This document shows positions 6,458-13,412 of a DNA stretch of 13,695 bases, piece after piece (position 1 is the stretch's first letter; each line of letters starts with the position of its first letter). This DNA comes from Alphaproteobacteria bacterium (lineage in GTDB: Bacteria; Pseudomonadota; Alphaproteobacteria; Sphingomonadales; Sphingomonadaceae), in the NCBI GenBank assembly GCA_005882415.1, contig VBAE01000261.1, forward strand, positions 1 to 13,695, given 5' to 3'. The notes under the pieces were generated by a model. The model searched no databases and was not told the origin of the DNA. It worked only from the letters and a program-made list of their open reading frames with translations. Made by a program: the position numbers and the translations under genes.

Positions 6458-7645
6458 TCAGCCGATCAGTTCCACCGCCATCGCGGTTGCTTCGCCGCCG
6501 CCGATGCAGAGGGTGGCGAGGCCGCGTTTGCCGCCGTGCTGTTCGAGGGCGCTGAGCAGGGTGGCGAGGATTCGGGCGCCGGAGGCTCCGATCGGGTGGC
6601 CCAGTGCGGTGGCGCCGCCGTGGACGTTCAATTTCTCGCGCGGGATGCCGAGGTCGCGCATCGCGATCATCGCGACGCAGGCGAAGGCTTCGTTGACTTC
6701 CCACAGATCGACATCGTCCACCGACCAGCCGGCCTTCTCAAGCGCCTTGCGGACCGCCGGGACGGGGGCGGAGGTGAAGAGGTTGGGCGCCTGGGCGTGG
6801 GCGGCGTGGGCGACGATGCGGGCGACGGGCTTCTTGCCGAGACGGTCAGCGACGCTCTGGCGGGTGATGACCAGGGCGGCGGCGCCATCGCTGATCGACG
6901 ACGCGTTGGCGGCGGTGATGGTGCCGTCCTTGGCGAAAGCGGGTCTGAGGCCGGGGATCTTGTCCGGGTTGGACTTGCCCGGCTGCTCGTCGCAGGTGAC
7001 AATCTCCTCGCCCTTGCGGGTCTTGACGGTGACCGGGGTGGTTTCACGGTCGAAGGCGCCCGACCGGATCGCCTGGGTGGCGCGGCGAAGCGACTCGATG
7101 GCGTAATCGTCCTGGTTGGCGCGGGTGAATTGATATTCGCGCGCCGCGTCCTCGGCGAAGGTGCCCATCGCCCGGCCCGCGTCATAGGCGTCCTCGAGGC
7201 CGTCGAGCATCATATGGTCGTAGACGGTGTCGTGGCCGATGCGCGCGCCGGAGCGGTGCTTCTTCATGAGGTAGGGGGAGTTCGACATCGACTCCATGCC
7301 GCCGGCGACGATCAGGTCGGCCGAGCCGCTGGCGATCATGTCGTGGGCGAACATCGCCGCCTGCATGCCCGATCCGCAGACCTTGTTGATCGTGGTCGCC
7401 TCGACCGACTTCGGGAGGCCGGCGCCGAGCGCAGCCTGCCGCCCCGGCGCCTGGCCTAAGCCGGCGGGGAGGACGCAGCCCATGAAGATCTTGTCGACCT
7501 GCTCCCCCTCGATCCCGGCGCGCTCGACCGCCGCCCTCACCGCAGTGGCTCCGAGCTCGGTCGCGCTGGCGCCTGCGAGGGCGCCCTGGAAGCTCCCCAT
7601 CGGGGTCCGGGCGTAAGAGAGGATGACGATGGGGTCGGGGTTCAT
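6458..7645 (-). CDS. Acetyl-CoA acetyltransferase (thiolase II)
   Basis: Thiolase of 395 residues that condenses two acetyl-CoA or cleaves acetoacetyl-CoA. The catalytic triad is complete: C90 in NKVCGSGMQA, H350 in GHPIGASGAR and C380 in LCIGGGEATA, with NEAF at 318-321 and the GGMESMSNSPYL motif at 115-126. The sequence resembles the biosynthetic/acetoacetyl class (AtoB/PhbA-like) more than long-chain FadA. The ATG has CGGAG 7 nt upstream. It diverges from isovaleryl-CoA dehydrogenase. Acetoacetate from leucine breakdown, once activated to acetoacetyl-CoA, would be its substrate, so it fits this neighbourhood. Confidence 0.93.
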   Translation of the reverse strand: MNPDPIVILSYARTPMGSFQGALAGASATELGATAVRAAVERAGIEGEQVDKIFMGCVLPAGLGQAPGRQAALGAGLPKSVEATTINKVCGSGMQAAMFAHDMIASGSADLIVAGGMESMSNSPYLMKKHRSGARIGHDTVYDHMMLDGLEDAYDAGRAMGTFAEDAAREYQFTRANQDDYAIESLRRATQAIRSGAFDRETTPVTVKTRKGEEIVTCDEQPGKSNPDKIPGLRPAFAKDGTITAANASSISDGAAALVITRQSVADRLGKKPVARIVAHAAHAQAPNLFTSAPVPAVRKALEKAGWSVDDVDLWEVNEAFACVAMIAMRDLGIPREKLNVHGGATALGHPIGASGARILATLLSALEQHGGKRGLATLCIGGGEATAMAVELIG

Positions 7646-7680
7646 GGATACGCTCCGGCAAGGACGGGGATGTCGGGACG

Positions 7681-7709
7681 CACATAGTCGCGGGGCCCGC
7701 CTTGTTCAA
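7681..7709 (-). promoter_or_regulatory. Predicted sigma70-type promoter for the thiolase gene
   Basis: Read on the - strand: TTGAAC (7709-7704), a 17-bp spacer, then TATGTG (7686-7681). This leaves a leader of about 30 nt before the ATG at 7645. Both boxes resemble the consensus and the spacing is ideal, but no transcript data exist. Confidence 0.5.
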
Positions 7710-7731
7710 ACGCGGAGGGCTCTGCTAGGGT
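7702..7731 (+). promoter_or_regulatory. Predicted promoter for isovaleryl-CoA dehydrogenase
   Basis: CTTGTTC (-35 TTGTTC, 7702-7707) is followed after 17-18 bp by CTAGGG/TAGGGT (7725-7731), a weak -10. Its -35 overlaps the -35 of the opposing thiolase promoter. Confidence 0.35.
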
Positions 7732-7752
7732 CCGGGCAAAGAGGAGAGGTTA

Positions 7753-8907
7753 ATGTCCGACTTCGGACTGGACTTTGCGCTTGGCGAGATGGCGGACACG
7801 ATCCGCGACACGACCCAGCGCTTCGCGGCGGACAAGATCGCCCCGCTCGCCTTCCGGATCGACGCCGAGGACTGGTTTCCACGGGAGCTGTGGCCCGAAA
7901 TGGGCGAGCTCGGCCTCCACGGCATCACGGTCGAGGAGGAATATGGCGGGCTCGGCCTCGGCTATCTGGAGCACGTCATCGCCCAGGAGGAAGTGGCGCG
8001 GGCGTCGGCCTCGATCGGGCTCAGCTACGGCGCCCATTCGAACCTCTGCGTCAACCAGCTCCGCCGCTGGGCGAACCCGGAGCAGAAGGCGAAGTATCTG
8101 CCCAAGCTGATCTCGGGCGAGCATGTCGGCAGCCTCGCCATGTCGGAAGCGGGGGCGGGGTCCGACGTCGTGTCGATGAAGCTCCGCGCCGACAAGGTGG
8201 ACGGCGGCTACCGCCTCAACGGTACCAAATTCTGGATCACCAACGCCCATTATGCCGACACCCTCGTCGTCTACGCCAAGACGGGGGAGGGGAGCCGCGG
8301 CATCACCACCTTCATCATCGAAAAGGACATGGCGGGCTTCAGCCTGGGCCAGAAGCTCGACAAGATGGGGATGCGCGGCTCGCCGACCGGGGAGCTTGTG
8401 TTCGACGACTGCTTCGTGCCGGACGAGAATGTCATGGGACCGCTGAACGGCGGGGTCGGAGTGCTGATGTCCGGCCTCGATTATGAGCGCACCGTGCTCG
8501 CCGGGATCCAGCTCGGAATCATGCAGGCGTGCCTCGACGTGGTCCTCCCTTATGTGCGGGAGCGCAAGCAGTTCGGCCAGCCGATCGGCGCCTTCCAGCT
8601 GATGCAGGCCAAGGTCGCCGACATGTACGTGGCGCTGAACTCGGCCCGGGCCTATGTCTATGCGGTGGCGCGGGCATGCGACGCCGGGCGGACCACCCGC
8701 TTCGATGCCGCCGGCGCGATCCTGCTTGCGTCCGAAAACGCCGTGAAGGTCGCGCTGGAGGCGATCCAGGCGCTTGGCGGCGCGGGCTATACCAAGGACT
8801 GGCCGGTCGAGCGTTTCCTGCGCGACGCCAAGCTGCTCGACATCGGCGCGGGGACGAACGAAATCCGGCGGATGCTGATCGGGCGCGAGCTGATCGGGGC
8901 GGGCTGA
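7753..8907 (+). CDS. Isovaleryl-CoA dehydrogenase
   Basis: FAD-dependent acyl-CoA dehydrogenase of 384 residues. It oxidises isovaleryl-CoA to 3-methylcrotonyl-CoA in leucine degradation and passes electrons to ETF. Motifs: EEEYGGLGLGYLEH (61-74), the FAD/substrate signature LAMSEAGAGSDVVSMKL (128-144), FWITNA (160-165) and RKQFGQPIGAFQLMQAK (271-287). The catalytic base is diagnostic: E245 in MSGLDYERTVLAG matches the helix-G glutamate of isovaleryl-CoA dehydrogenase. The usual C-terminal glutamate of other ACADs is replaced by alanine in DIGAGTNEIRR (363-373). The start has GGAGAGG 3 nt upstream. Its product is the substrate of methylcrotonyl-CoA carboxylase, whose beta-subunit gene lies 2.8 kb downstream but is damaged. 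liuA and ivd are used for orthologues. Confidence 0.93.
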   Translation: MSDFGLDFALGEMADTIRDTTQRFAADKIAPLAFRIDAEDWFPRELWPEMGELGLHGITVEEEYGGLGLGYLEHVIAQEEVARASASIGLSYGAHSNLCVNQLRRWANPEQKAKYLPKLISGEHVGSLAMSEAGAGSDVVSMKLRADKVDGGYRLNGTKFWITNAHYADTLVVYAKTGEGSRGITTFIIEKDMAGFSLGQKLDKMGMRGSPTGELVFDDCFVPDENVMGPLNGGVGVLMSGLDYERTVLAGIQLGIMQACLDVVLPYVRERKQFGQPIGAFQLMQAKVADMYVALNSARAYVYAVARACDAGRTTRFDAAGAILLASENAVKVALEAIQALGGAGYTKDWPVERFLRDAKLLDIGAGTNEIRRMLIGRELIGAG

Positions 8908-8909
8908 GG

Positions 8910-9169
8910 CGCCGAGCGCAGCGTGACGATTGCGCAGCAAGGGTCACGCTGCGCGAAGAGACGCCGAAGCTCGGGCGGCCTGCCGCACAGCGGACAGGAC
9001 CGACGGCGCGGATTTACTCCGCGACGCCTCCGGCGTTTGAATTCAACCTCCCGGCCGTCGCTCGAGTAAATCGCGTGACGTCAGTCCTCGCCTTGCGAGG
9101 CTGGCCGGCTTTCGCCGTCTCTTCGCGCTGTTCCGGCGACGCTCCGCGTCGGCGTCACAGCGCTCGGCG
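8910..9169. repeat. Long imperfect palindrome filling the ivd-M13 gap
   Basis: Foldback of about 260 bp centred on the perfect palindrome TTGAATTCAA (9037-9046). Exact arm blocks are 8910-8919 with 9160-9169 (10 bp), 8951-8963 with 9116-9128 (13 bp, continuing with one mismatch and one indel to 8970/9108), and 9011-9019 with 9064-9072 (9 bp, continuing imperfectly out to 8996/9088). All are symmetric about 9040-9042. Nested hairpins lie in each arm: 8916-8927 with 8943-8954 (12 bp, perfect) on the left, and CGACGC-tcc-GCGTCG (9137-9151) on the right. It sits between two convergent stop codons and may help end transcription both ways. No coding frame is credible here. Confidence 0.85.
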
Positions 9170-9177
9170 GCTCAAGC

Positions 9178-11256
9178 TCACCACACCTTCACCCTTTTCT
9201 CCGGCGCCAGGAACAGCTTCTGCTCCGGCTTCACCGCGAAGGCTGCATACCAGGGGTCGAGGTTTCTCACCGTGAGCGCCCGGAACTGGCCCGGCGCGTG
9301 GCCGTCGGTGAGGACGCGCTGGCGAAGCGTCTCGGGACGCATCTTGCTCGCCCAGGCCTGGCCGTAGGCGATGAAGAATCGCTGGTCGCCGGTGAAGCCC
9401 TCGAGCACCGGGGCCTCCTTCCCGCCCAGGGAGGACCGGTAGGCGTCGTAGGCGGCGGCGAGGCCGGCGACGTCGGCGATGTTCTCGCCAAGCGTCAGCT
9501 TGCCGTTGACGTGAAGGCCGGGCAGCGCCTCATAGGCGTCATATTGGGCGGCGAGCGCCGCTCCGGCCTGCTGGAAGCGGGCGAAGTCGGCCGGGGTCCA
9601 CCAGTTCCGGAGACGCCCGGTCGAATCGAACAGGGCTCCGTTATTGTCGAAGCTGTGGCTGATCTCATGGCCGATCACCGAGCCGATCGCCCCATAGTTG
9701 AACGCCGCGTCCGCTTGGGGGTCGAAGAAGGGCCGCTGCAGGATCGCCGCCGGGAAGTTGAGCGCGTTCTGGACCGGCAGGTTGACGGCGTTGACGAGCT
9801 GCGGGGGCATCCACCATTCGCTGCGATCCATCGGCTTGCCGATCTTGGCAATCTGGTGGCGATATTCGGCGAGCTCGGCGTTCTTCTTGTTCGCATAGGC
9901 GTTGTCGGCGCTGATCTGCAGCGCGGAATAATCGCGCCACTGGTCGGGATAGCCGACCCCCACGACGATTGACTGGACCTTCTTCAGCGCCTCCTGCTTG
10001 GTCGAGGGCGCCATCCAGTCGATCGCCTGCACCCGGCGGGCGAAGGCGGCTTTGATGTTTTCAACCATGCGCTGGACCTCGGCCTTGGCGGAGGCGGGGA
10101 AATATTTGTCGACATAGGCCTTGCCGACCGCGTCCTGGAGCCCGTTGCTGACCGCGTTCAGGGCGAGCTGGTCGCGCGGCCGCTGCTGGGGCGTTCCGGA
10201 GAGCGCCGTCCCGTAGAAGGCGAAGCTGGCGTCGCGGATCGGCTTGGGCAGGACGCTCGCCTGCTGGTTCAAGGTGTGGAAGGCGAGCCATTCCTTCCAG
10301 CTCTGGAGCGGCTCGGAGGCGACCAGGGCCGACAGCTTGGGGATGGCGCCGGCGTGATAGGCCTCGAACTTCCGCGCGTTGCCGAGCTGCGCCGCGCCGA
10401 GCAGGGCGGCCCAGTCGATGCCCGGGGCCTTCGCCTCGAGGTCGGCGCGGCTCCACACCTGGGCGCCCTTGGCGAAGTCCTCGCTCTCCTCGCGAGTCGC
10501 GTGGGCGCGGGCGATCTTGGTCTCGAGGTCGAGGATGCGCTTGGCCGCACCGTCAGGATCGGCAAGGCCCGCCGCCTTCATGACCGTGGCGATATAGGCG
10601 CGATACTGGTCGCGCAGCCCCGCCATCTTCGAGTCGCCGCCAAGATAATATTCGCGCTCGGGAAGGCCGATTCCCCCCTGCATCAGATAGGGCAGGGTCT
10701 CTCCCGGCGTGGCGAGGCCCTGGGTGACGAACACCCCGAAAAGATTCTCGGTTTGGAAATTGGTGGCGTTGAGCGGATCGGTGTCGGCTCGGATCGTTCC
10801 GCCGATCGCGGCGCTGAGCTGCCTCTTGTCGGCGATCGCCGCGATCGCGTCGAGGTCCGCCTTGGCTGGAGCGATCCCGGCGCGGTCGATGGCGTCGGTG
10901 TTGAGATAGGCGTTGTAGTAGTTGGCGATCAGCGCCTCGTTGCTGCCCGCCGCGGGGTTCGACTTCAGGATTCCGTCGAGGAGTTCGCGGGTCTGCCGCT
11001 CCCGCTCCTGATCGGCGATGAAGAAGGCGCCGATGCCGGAGCGGTCCTGCGGGATGGCCGTGTTCTTCACCCAGCCGCCGTTGGTGTAGGCGAAGAAATC
11101 GTCGCCCGGCGCCACCGCTTTGTCCATCGACGCAACGGCGATGCCGCCGGCCGTTCCCGGACTCTGCGCTTCGCCGCTCTGATTTCCGGCGCCCGGTCCG
11201 CCCGGGGAGCAGGCGGCGGTGGCGAGGAGCAAAGCGAGCAGGATGGAGCGATTCAT
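9178..11256 (-). CDS. M13 family zinc metallopeptidase (neprilysin-like), predicted lipoprotein
   Basis: Extracytoplasmic peptidase of 692 residues. The N-terminus MNRSILLALLLATAACSPGG is a lipoprotein signal with C16 as the lipidated residue; the next 40 residues are a Gly/Ser/Pro-rich linker. The M13 N-terminal domain begins near DDFFAYTNGGWVKNTAIP (52-69). The catalytic domain has HEISH (H530, E531, H534), third ligand E591 with D595 in GENIADVAG, and the late motif DGHAPGQFR (651-659). The end, VKVW, keeps the family's terminal Trp. Start choice: ATG at 11254-11256 with GAAAGG 7 nt upstream, rather than a TTG nine codons earlier that would place charged residues before the signal. The substrate motif usually NAYY or NAFY reads NAVN (489-492). 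It converges with ivd and diverges from the small membrane gene; a role in peptide turnover is inferred from family. Confidence 0.93.
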   Translation of the reverse strand: MNRSILLALLLATAACSPGGPGAGNQSGEAQSPGTAGGIAVASMDKAVAPGDDFFAYTNGGWVKNTAIPQDRSGIGAFFIADQERERQTRELLDGILKSNPAAGSNEALIANYYNAYLNTDAIDRAGIAPAKADLDAIAAIADKRQLSAAIGGTIRADTDPLNATNFQTENLFGVFVTQGLATPGETLPYLMQGGIGLPEREYYLGGDSKMAGLRDQYRAYIATVMKAAGLADPDGAAKRILDLETKIARAHATREESEDFAKGAQVWSRADLEAKAPGIDWAALLGAAQLGNARKFEAYHAGAIPKLSALVASEPLQSWKEWLAFHTLNQQASVLPKPIRDASFAFYGTALSGTPQQRPRDQLALNAVSNGLQDAVGKAYVDKYFPASAKAEVQRMVENIKAAFARRVQAIDWMAPSTKQEALKKVQSIVVGVGYPDQWRDYSALQISADNAYANKKNAELAEYRHQIAKIGKPMDRSEWWMPPQLVNAVNLPVQNALNFPAAILQRPFFDPQADAAFNYGAIGSVIGHEISHSFDNNGALFDSTGRLRNWWTPADFARFQQAGAALAAQYDAYEALPGLHVNGKLTLGENIADVAGLAAAYDAYRSSLGGKEAPVLEGFTGDQRFFIAYGQAWASKMRPETLRQRVLTDGHAPGQFRALTVRNLDPWYAAFAVKPEQKLFLAPEKRVKVW

Positions 11257-11415
11257 CGGGAAGCCTTTCGAAACCGGGATCAAGGCCGACTAGTGGCACT
11301 TTGAGCGGCGCGCCAGCGCTTCCCAACCCGGCGCTCAGCCGTTAGTCAGCCTTGCCATGACGGGAGCCGAGCAAATGAGCAAAAGCGGGACAGGCCGCCG
11401 GGCGATGCGGACCGC

Positions 11416-11694
11416 ATGAGCAAGGCTTTGATCGACGCGCTCGAATGGTACGGCTCCATCGCCGGAGCTGTCGCGGCGCTGATCGTGTCGCTCGACCTCG
11501 GCCGACGGGCGACCGGCTGGGCCTTCGTGATCTTCTGCACCTCGTCCGTCGCGCTCGTCACCTGGGGCTTCGTGTCGGACAAGGCGCAAGGGATCGGGAC
11601 CCAGAATATCATCCTGTTCGTCATCAACGTGATCGGGGTGTACCGCTATTTGATCCGAAAGAAGCCGGTGCATGCGGAGGCGAGGCCGGCATGA
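11416..11694 (+). CDS. Small three-TM membrane protein (PnuC/SemiSWEET-like topology)
   Basis: Protein of 92 residues with three hydrophobic segments: about 10-27 (WYGSIAGAVAALIVSLDL), 35-52 (WAFVIFCTSSVALVTWGF) and 63-81 (QNIILFVINVIGVYRYLI), ending in a basic tail RKKP. Size and three-helix layout recall SemiSWEET or the C-terminal half of PnuC transporters (QN...N..GVYRYL), but no PQ-loop signature is clear, so transport is only a guess. ATG 11416 is the only start in the open frame and has no clear ribosome binding site; a 20-codon frame at 11357 (or 14 codons from 11375) ends over it (ATGA). Its stop overlaps the ATG of the carboxylase gene (ATGA, 11691-11694), which implies co-translation with leucine degradation. 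Confidence 0.75.
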   Translation: MSKALIDALEWYGSIAGAVAALIVSLDLGRRATGWAFVIFCTSSVALVTWGFVSDKAQGIGTQNIILFVINVIGVYRYLIRKKPVHAEARPA

Positions 11695-13206
11695 GCGTAA
11701 TCGTTTCAAAAACAGACGACGGGTCAGAGACTTACCGCACTTATGCTGCGCACAATCGCGCGCTTGCCGAGGAGCTTCGCGGGCGGGTTTCGACCGCCGC
11801 ACAGGGCGGACCGGAGAAACATCGCGAGCGCCACGTTTCGCGCGGCAAATTGCTTCCGCGCGACCGGGTGACCCGGCTGCTCGACCCGGGCTCGCCTCTG
11901 CTCGAAATCGGCCAGCTCGCCGCCAACGGCATGTATGGCGACGAGGCGCCGGGCGCGGGGATGATCGCCGGGGTTGGCCGCGTGTCGGGGCGCGAGTGTA
12001 TGATCGTCGCCAACGATCCGACGGTGAAGGGCGGCGCCTATTTCCCGCTCACCGTGAAGAAGCATCTGCGTGCGCAGGAGATCCGACAGGGAGCATTTCG
12101 GCCGCATCTTCTACAACCAGGCGCAGATGTCTTCGGAAGGCATCGCCCAGATCGCCTGCGTGATGGGGAGCTGCACCGCGGGCGGCGCGTACGTTCCCGC
12201 GATGTCGGACGAGACCGTGATCGTGCGGGGGCAGGGCACGATCTTCCTCGGCGGCCCGCCTTTGGTGAAGGCGGCGACCGGGGAGGTGATCAGCGCCGAG
12301 GATCTCGGCGGCGGCGATCTCCATGCGCGCAAATCGGGCGTCGTCGACCATCTCGCCGACAATGACGAACATGCGCTTTCCATCGTCCGCTCGATCGTCG
12401 CCCGGCTGAACACGGTCAAGGGCGCCGACCTCGACATCGCCGAGCCGGTTGCGCCGAAGCTCGATCCGGAGGATCTGTACGGCATCGTCCCCGACGACGT
12501 CCGCACCCCCTATGACGTGCACGAGGTGATCGGGCGGATCGTCGACGGGTCGGAATTCCACGAGTTCAAGGCGCTCTACGGGACCACCCTGGTCTGCGGC
12601 TTCGCGCGCATCTGGGGGATGCCGGTCGCGATCCTGGCGAATAACGGCATCCTCTTCTCGGAGAGCGCTCTGAAAGGCGCCCATTTCGTCGAGCTCGCCT
12701 GCCAGCGGAGGACGCCCTTGCTGTTCCTCCAGAACATCTCGGGCTTCATGGTCGGCGGCAAATATGAGGCGGGCGGAATCGCCAAGGACGGCGCCAAGCT
12801 GGTCACGGCAGTGGCGACGGCGCAGGTGCCTAAGGTCACGGTGCTGATCGGCGGCAGCTTCGGGGCGGGAAATTACGGCATGAACGGGCGGGCATACGGG
12901 CCGCGCTTCCTGTTTACCTGGCCGAACTCAAGGATCAGCGTGATGGGCGGGGAGCAGGCGGCGAGCGTGCTGGCGACCGTGCACAAGGACGCCGAGCGGT
13001 GGACGCCGGAAGAGGCCGAAGCGTTCAAGGCCCCGATCCGCCAGCGCTACGAAGACGAGGGGAACCCGTACTACGCGACGGCGCGTCTGTGGGATGACGG
13101 CATCATCGACCCGGTCCAGACGCGCGACGTACTCGGCCTGGCGTTCAGCGCCTGCCTGAATGCGCCAATCCCGGAGCGCGCGCAGTTCGGGCTGTTCCGG
13201 ATGTGA
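11691..13206 (+). pseudogene. Methylcrotonyl-CoA carboxylase carboxyltransferase (beta) subunit, disrupted by an ~80-bp deletion
   Basis: The intact enzyme moves carboxyl from carboxybiotin to 3-methylcrotonyl-CoA, giving 3-methylglutaconyl-CoA in leucine breakdown. The first part (ATG 11691 to 12083, 131 codons) is normal up to LTVKKHLRAQEI. From 12085 one frame over, the family sequence resumes at DREHFGRIFYNQAQMSSEGI and runs 373 codons to FGLFRM, with motifs CVMGSCTAGGAYVPAM, SAEDLGGGDLHARKSGV, FLQNISGFMVGGKYEAGGIA and NPYYATARLWDDGIIDP. Homologues such as human MCCC2 carry 27 residues between these points, including IYLVDSGGA, so 80 nt appear lost; restored length would be about 531 residues. 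As written, translation ends at 12365 after 224 residues, 93 of them aberrant. GGAGG (11676-11680) precedes the start. No other lesion is seen, so the event is recent, or an assembly error. liuB/mccB are the usual symbols. Confidence 0.9.
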
Positions 13207-13226
13207 TGGTGGAGGGCGGTCCATCA

Positions 13227-13359
13227 GCTCCTCCCCGGAACGGGGAGGGGGACCAGGCGAAGCCTGGTGGAGGGGCCGGTGCACAGGCGCCGGCATCCAA
13301 TCGGCCCCACCACCACCCGCCTGCGGCGGGCGGTCCCCCTCCCCGTTCCGGGGAGGAGC
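13227..13359. repeat. Structured palindrome with perfect 28-bp inverted arms
   Basis: Positions 13227-13254 and 13332-13359 are exact reverse complements over 28 bp; each arm is itself partly self-complementary (CTCCCCGG-AA-CGGGGAG). Inside, 13266-13277 pairs with 13303-13314 (11 of 12). Small hairpins AGGC-GAA-GCCT (13255-13265) and CCCGCC-TGC-GGCGGG (13316-13330) add side stems. The layout suggests a cruciform or a highly folded transcript after the carboxylase stop. From memory, similar CTCCCCGG...CCGGGGAG palindromes are dispersed between genes in sphingomonads; I cannot confirm copy number here. The 206-bp stretch 13207-13412 holds nothing else convincing. Confidence 0.85.
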
Positions 13360-13412
13360 GAGGGCGCCGCGTCCGCCACAGGACGGTCGGTGCCCCTCCG
13401 CGCACCGTGGCC

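Noticed and set aside
7750..8940. Long open frame (396 codons) on the - strand across the whole isovaleryl-CoA dehydrogenase gene
   Set aside because: Its protein is low in structure, full of His/Arg/Asp runs and matches no family; it is a shadow frame caused by high third-position GC in the real gene.
8916..8954. Classic rho-independent terminator for isovaleryl-CoA dehydrogenase
   Set aside because: The 12-bp perfect stem is real, but it has a 15-nt loop and no T-run after it; I describe it as part of the larger foldback instead.
10276..11304. Long + strand frame (342 codons) opposite the M13 peptidase
   Set aside because: Antisense to a gene with complete catalytic motifs; the translation is Gly/Val/Arg-rich with no recognisable domain.
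12075..12095. Programmed ribosomal frameshift in the carboxylase gene
   Set aside because: There is no slippery heptamer, and a shift would not supply the 27 missing residues that include the active-site loop.
12070..13206. The second part of the carboxylase as an independent gene starting at GTG 12070
   Set aside because: No ribosome binding site, the first residues (MRRRS) are out of the family frame, and the homology joins seamlessly to the upstream part; it is one broken gene.
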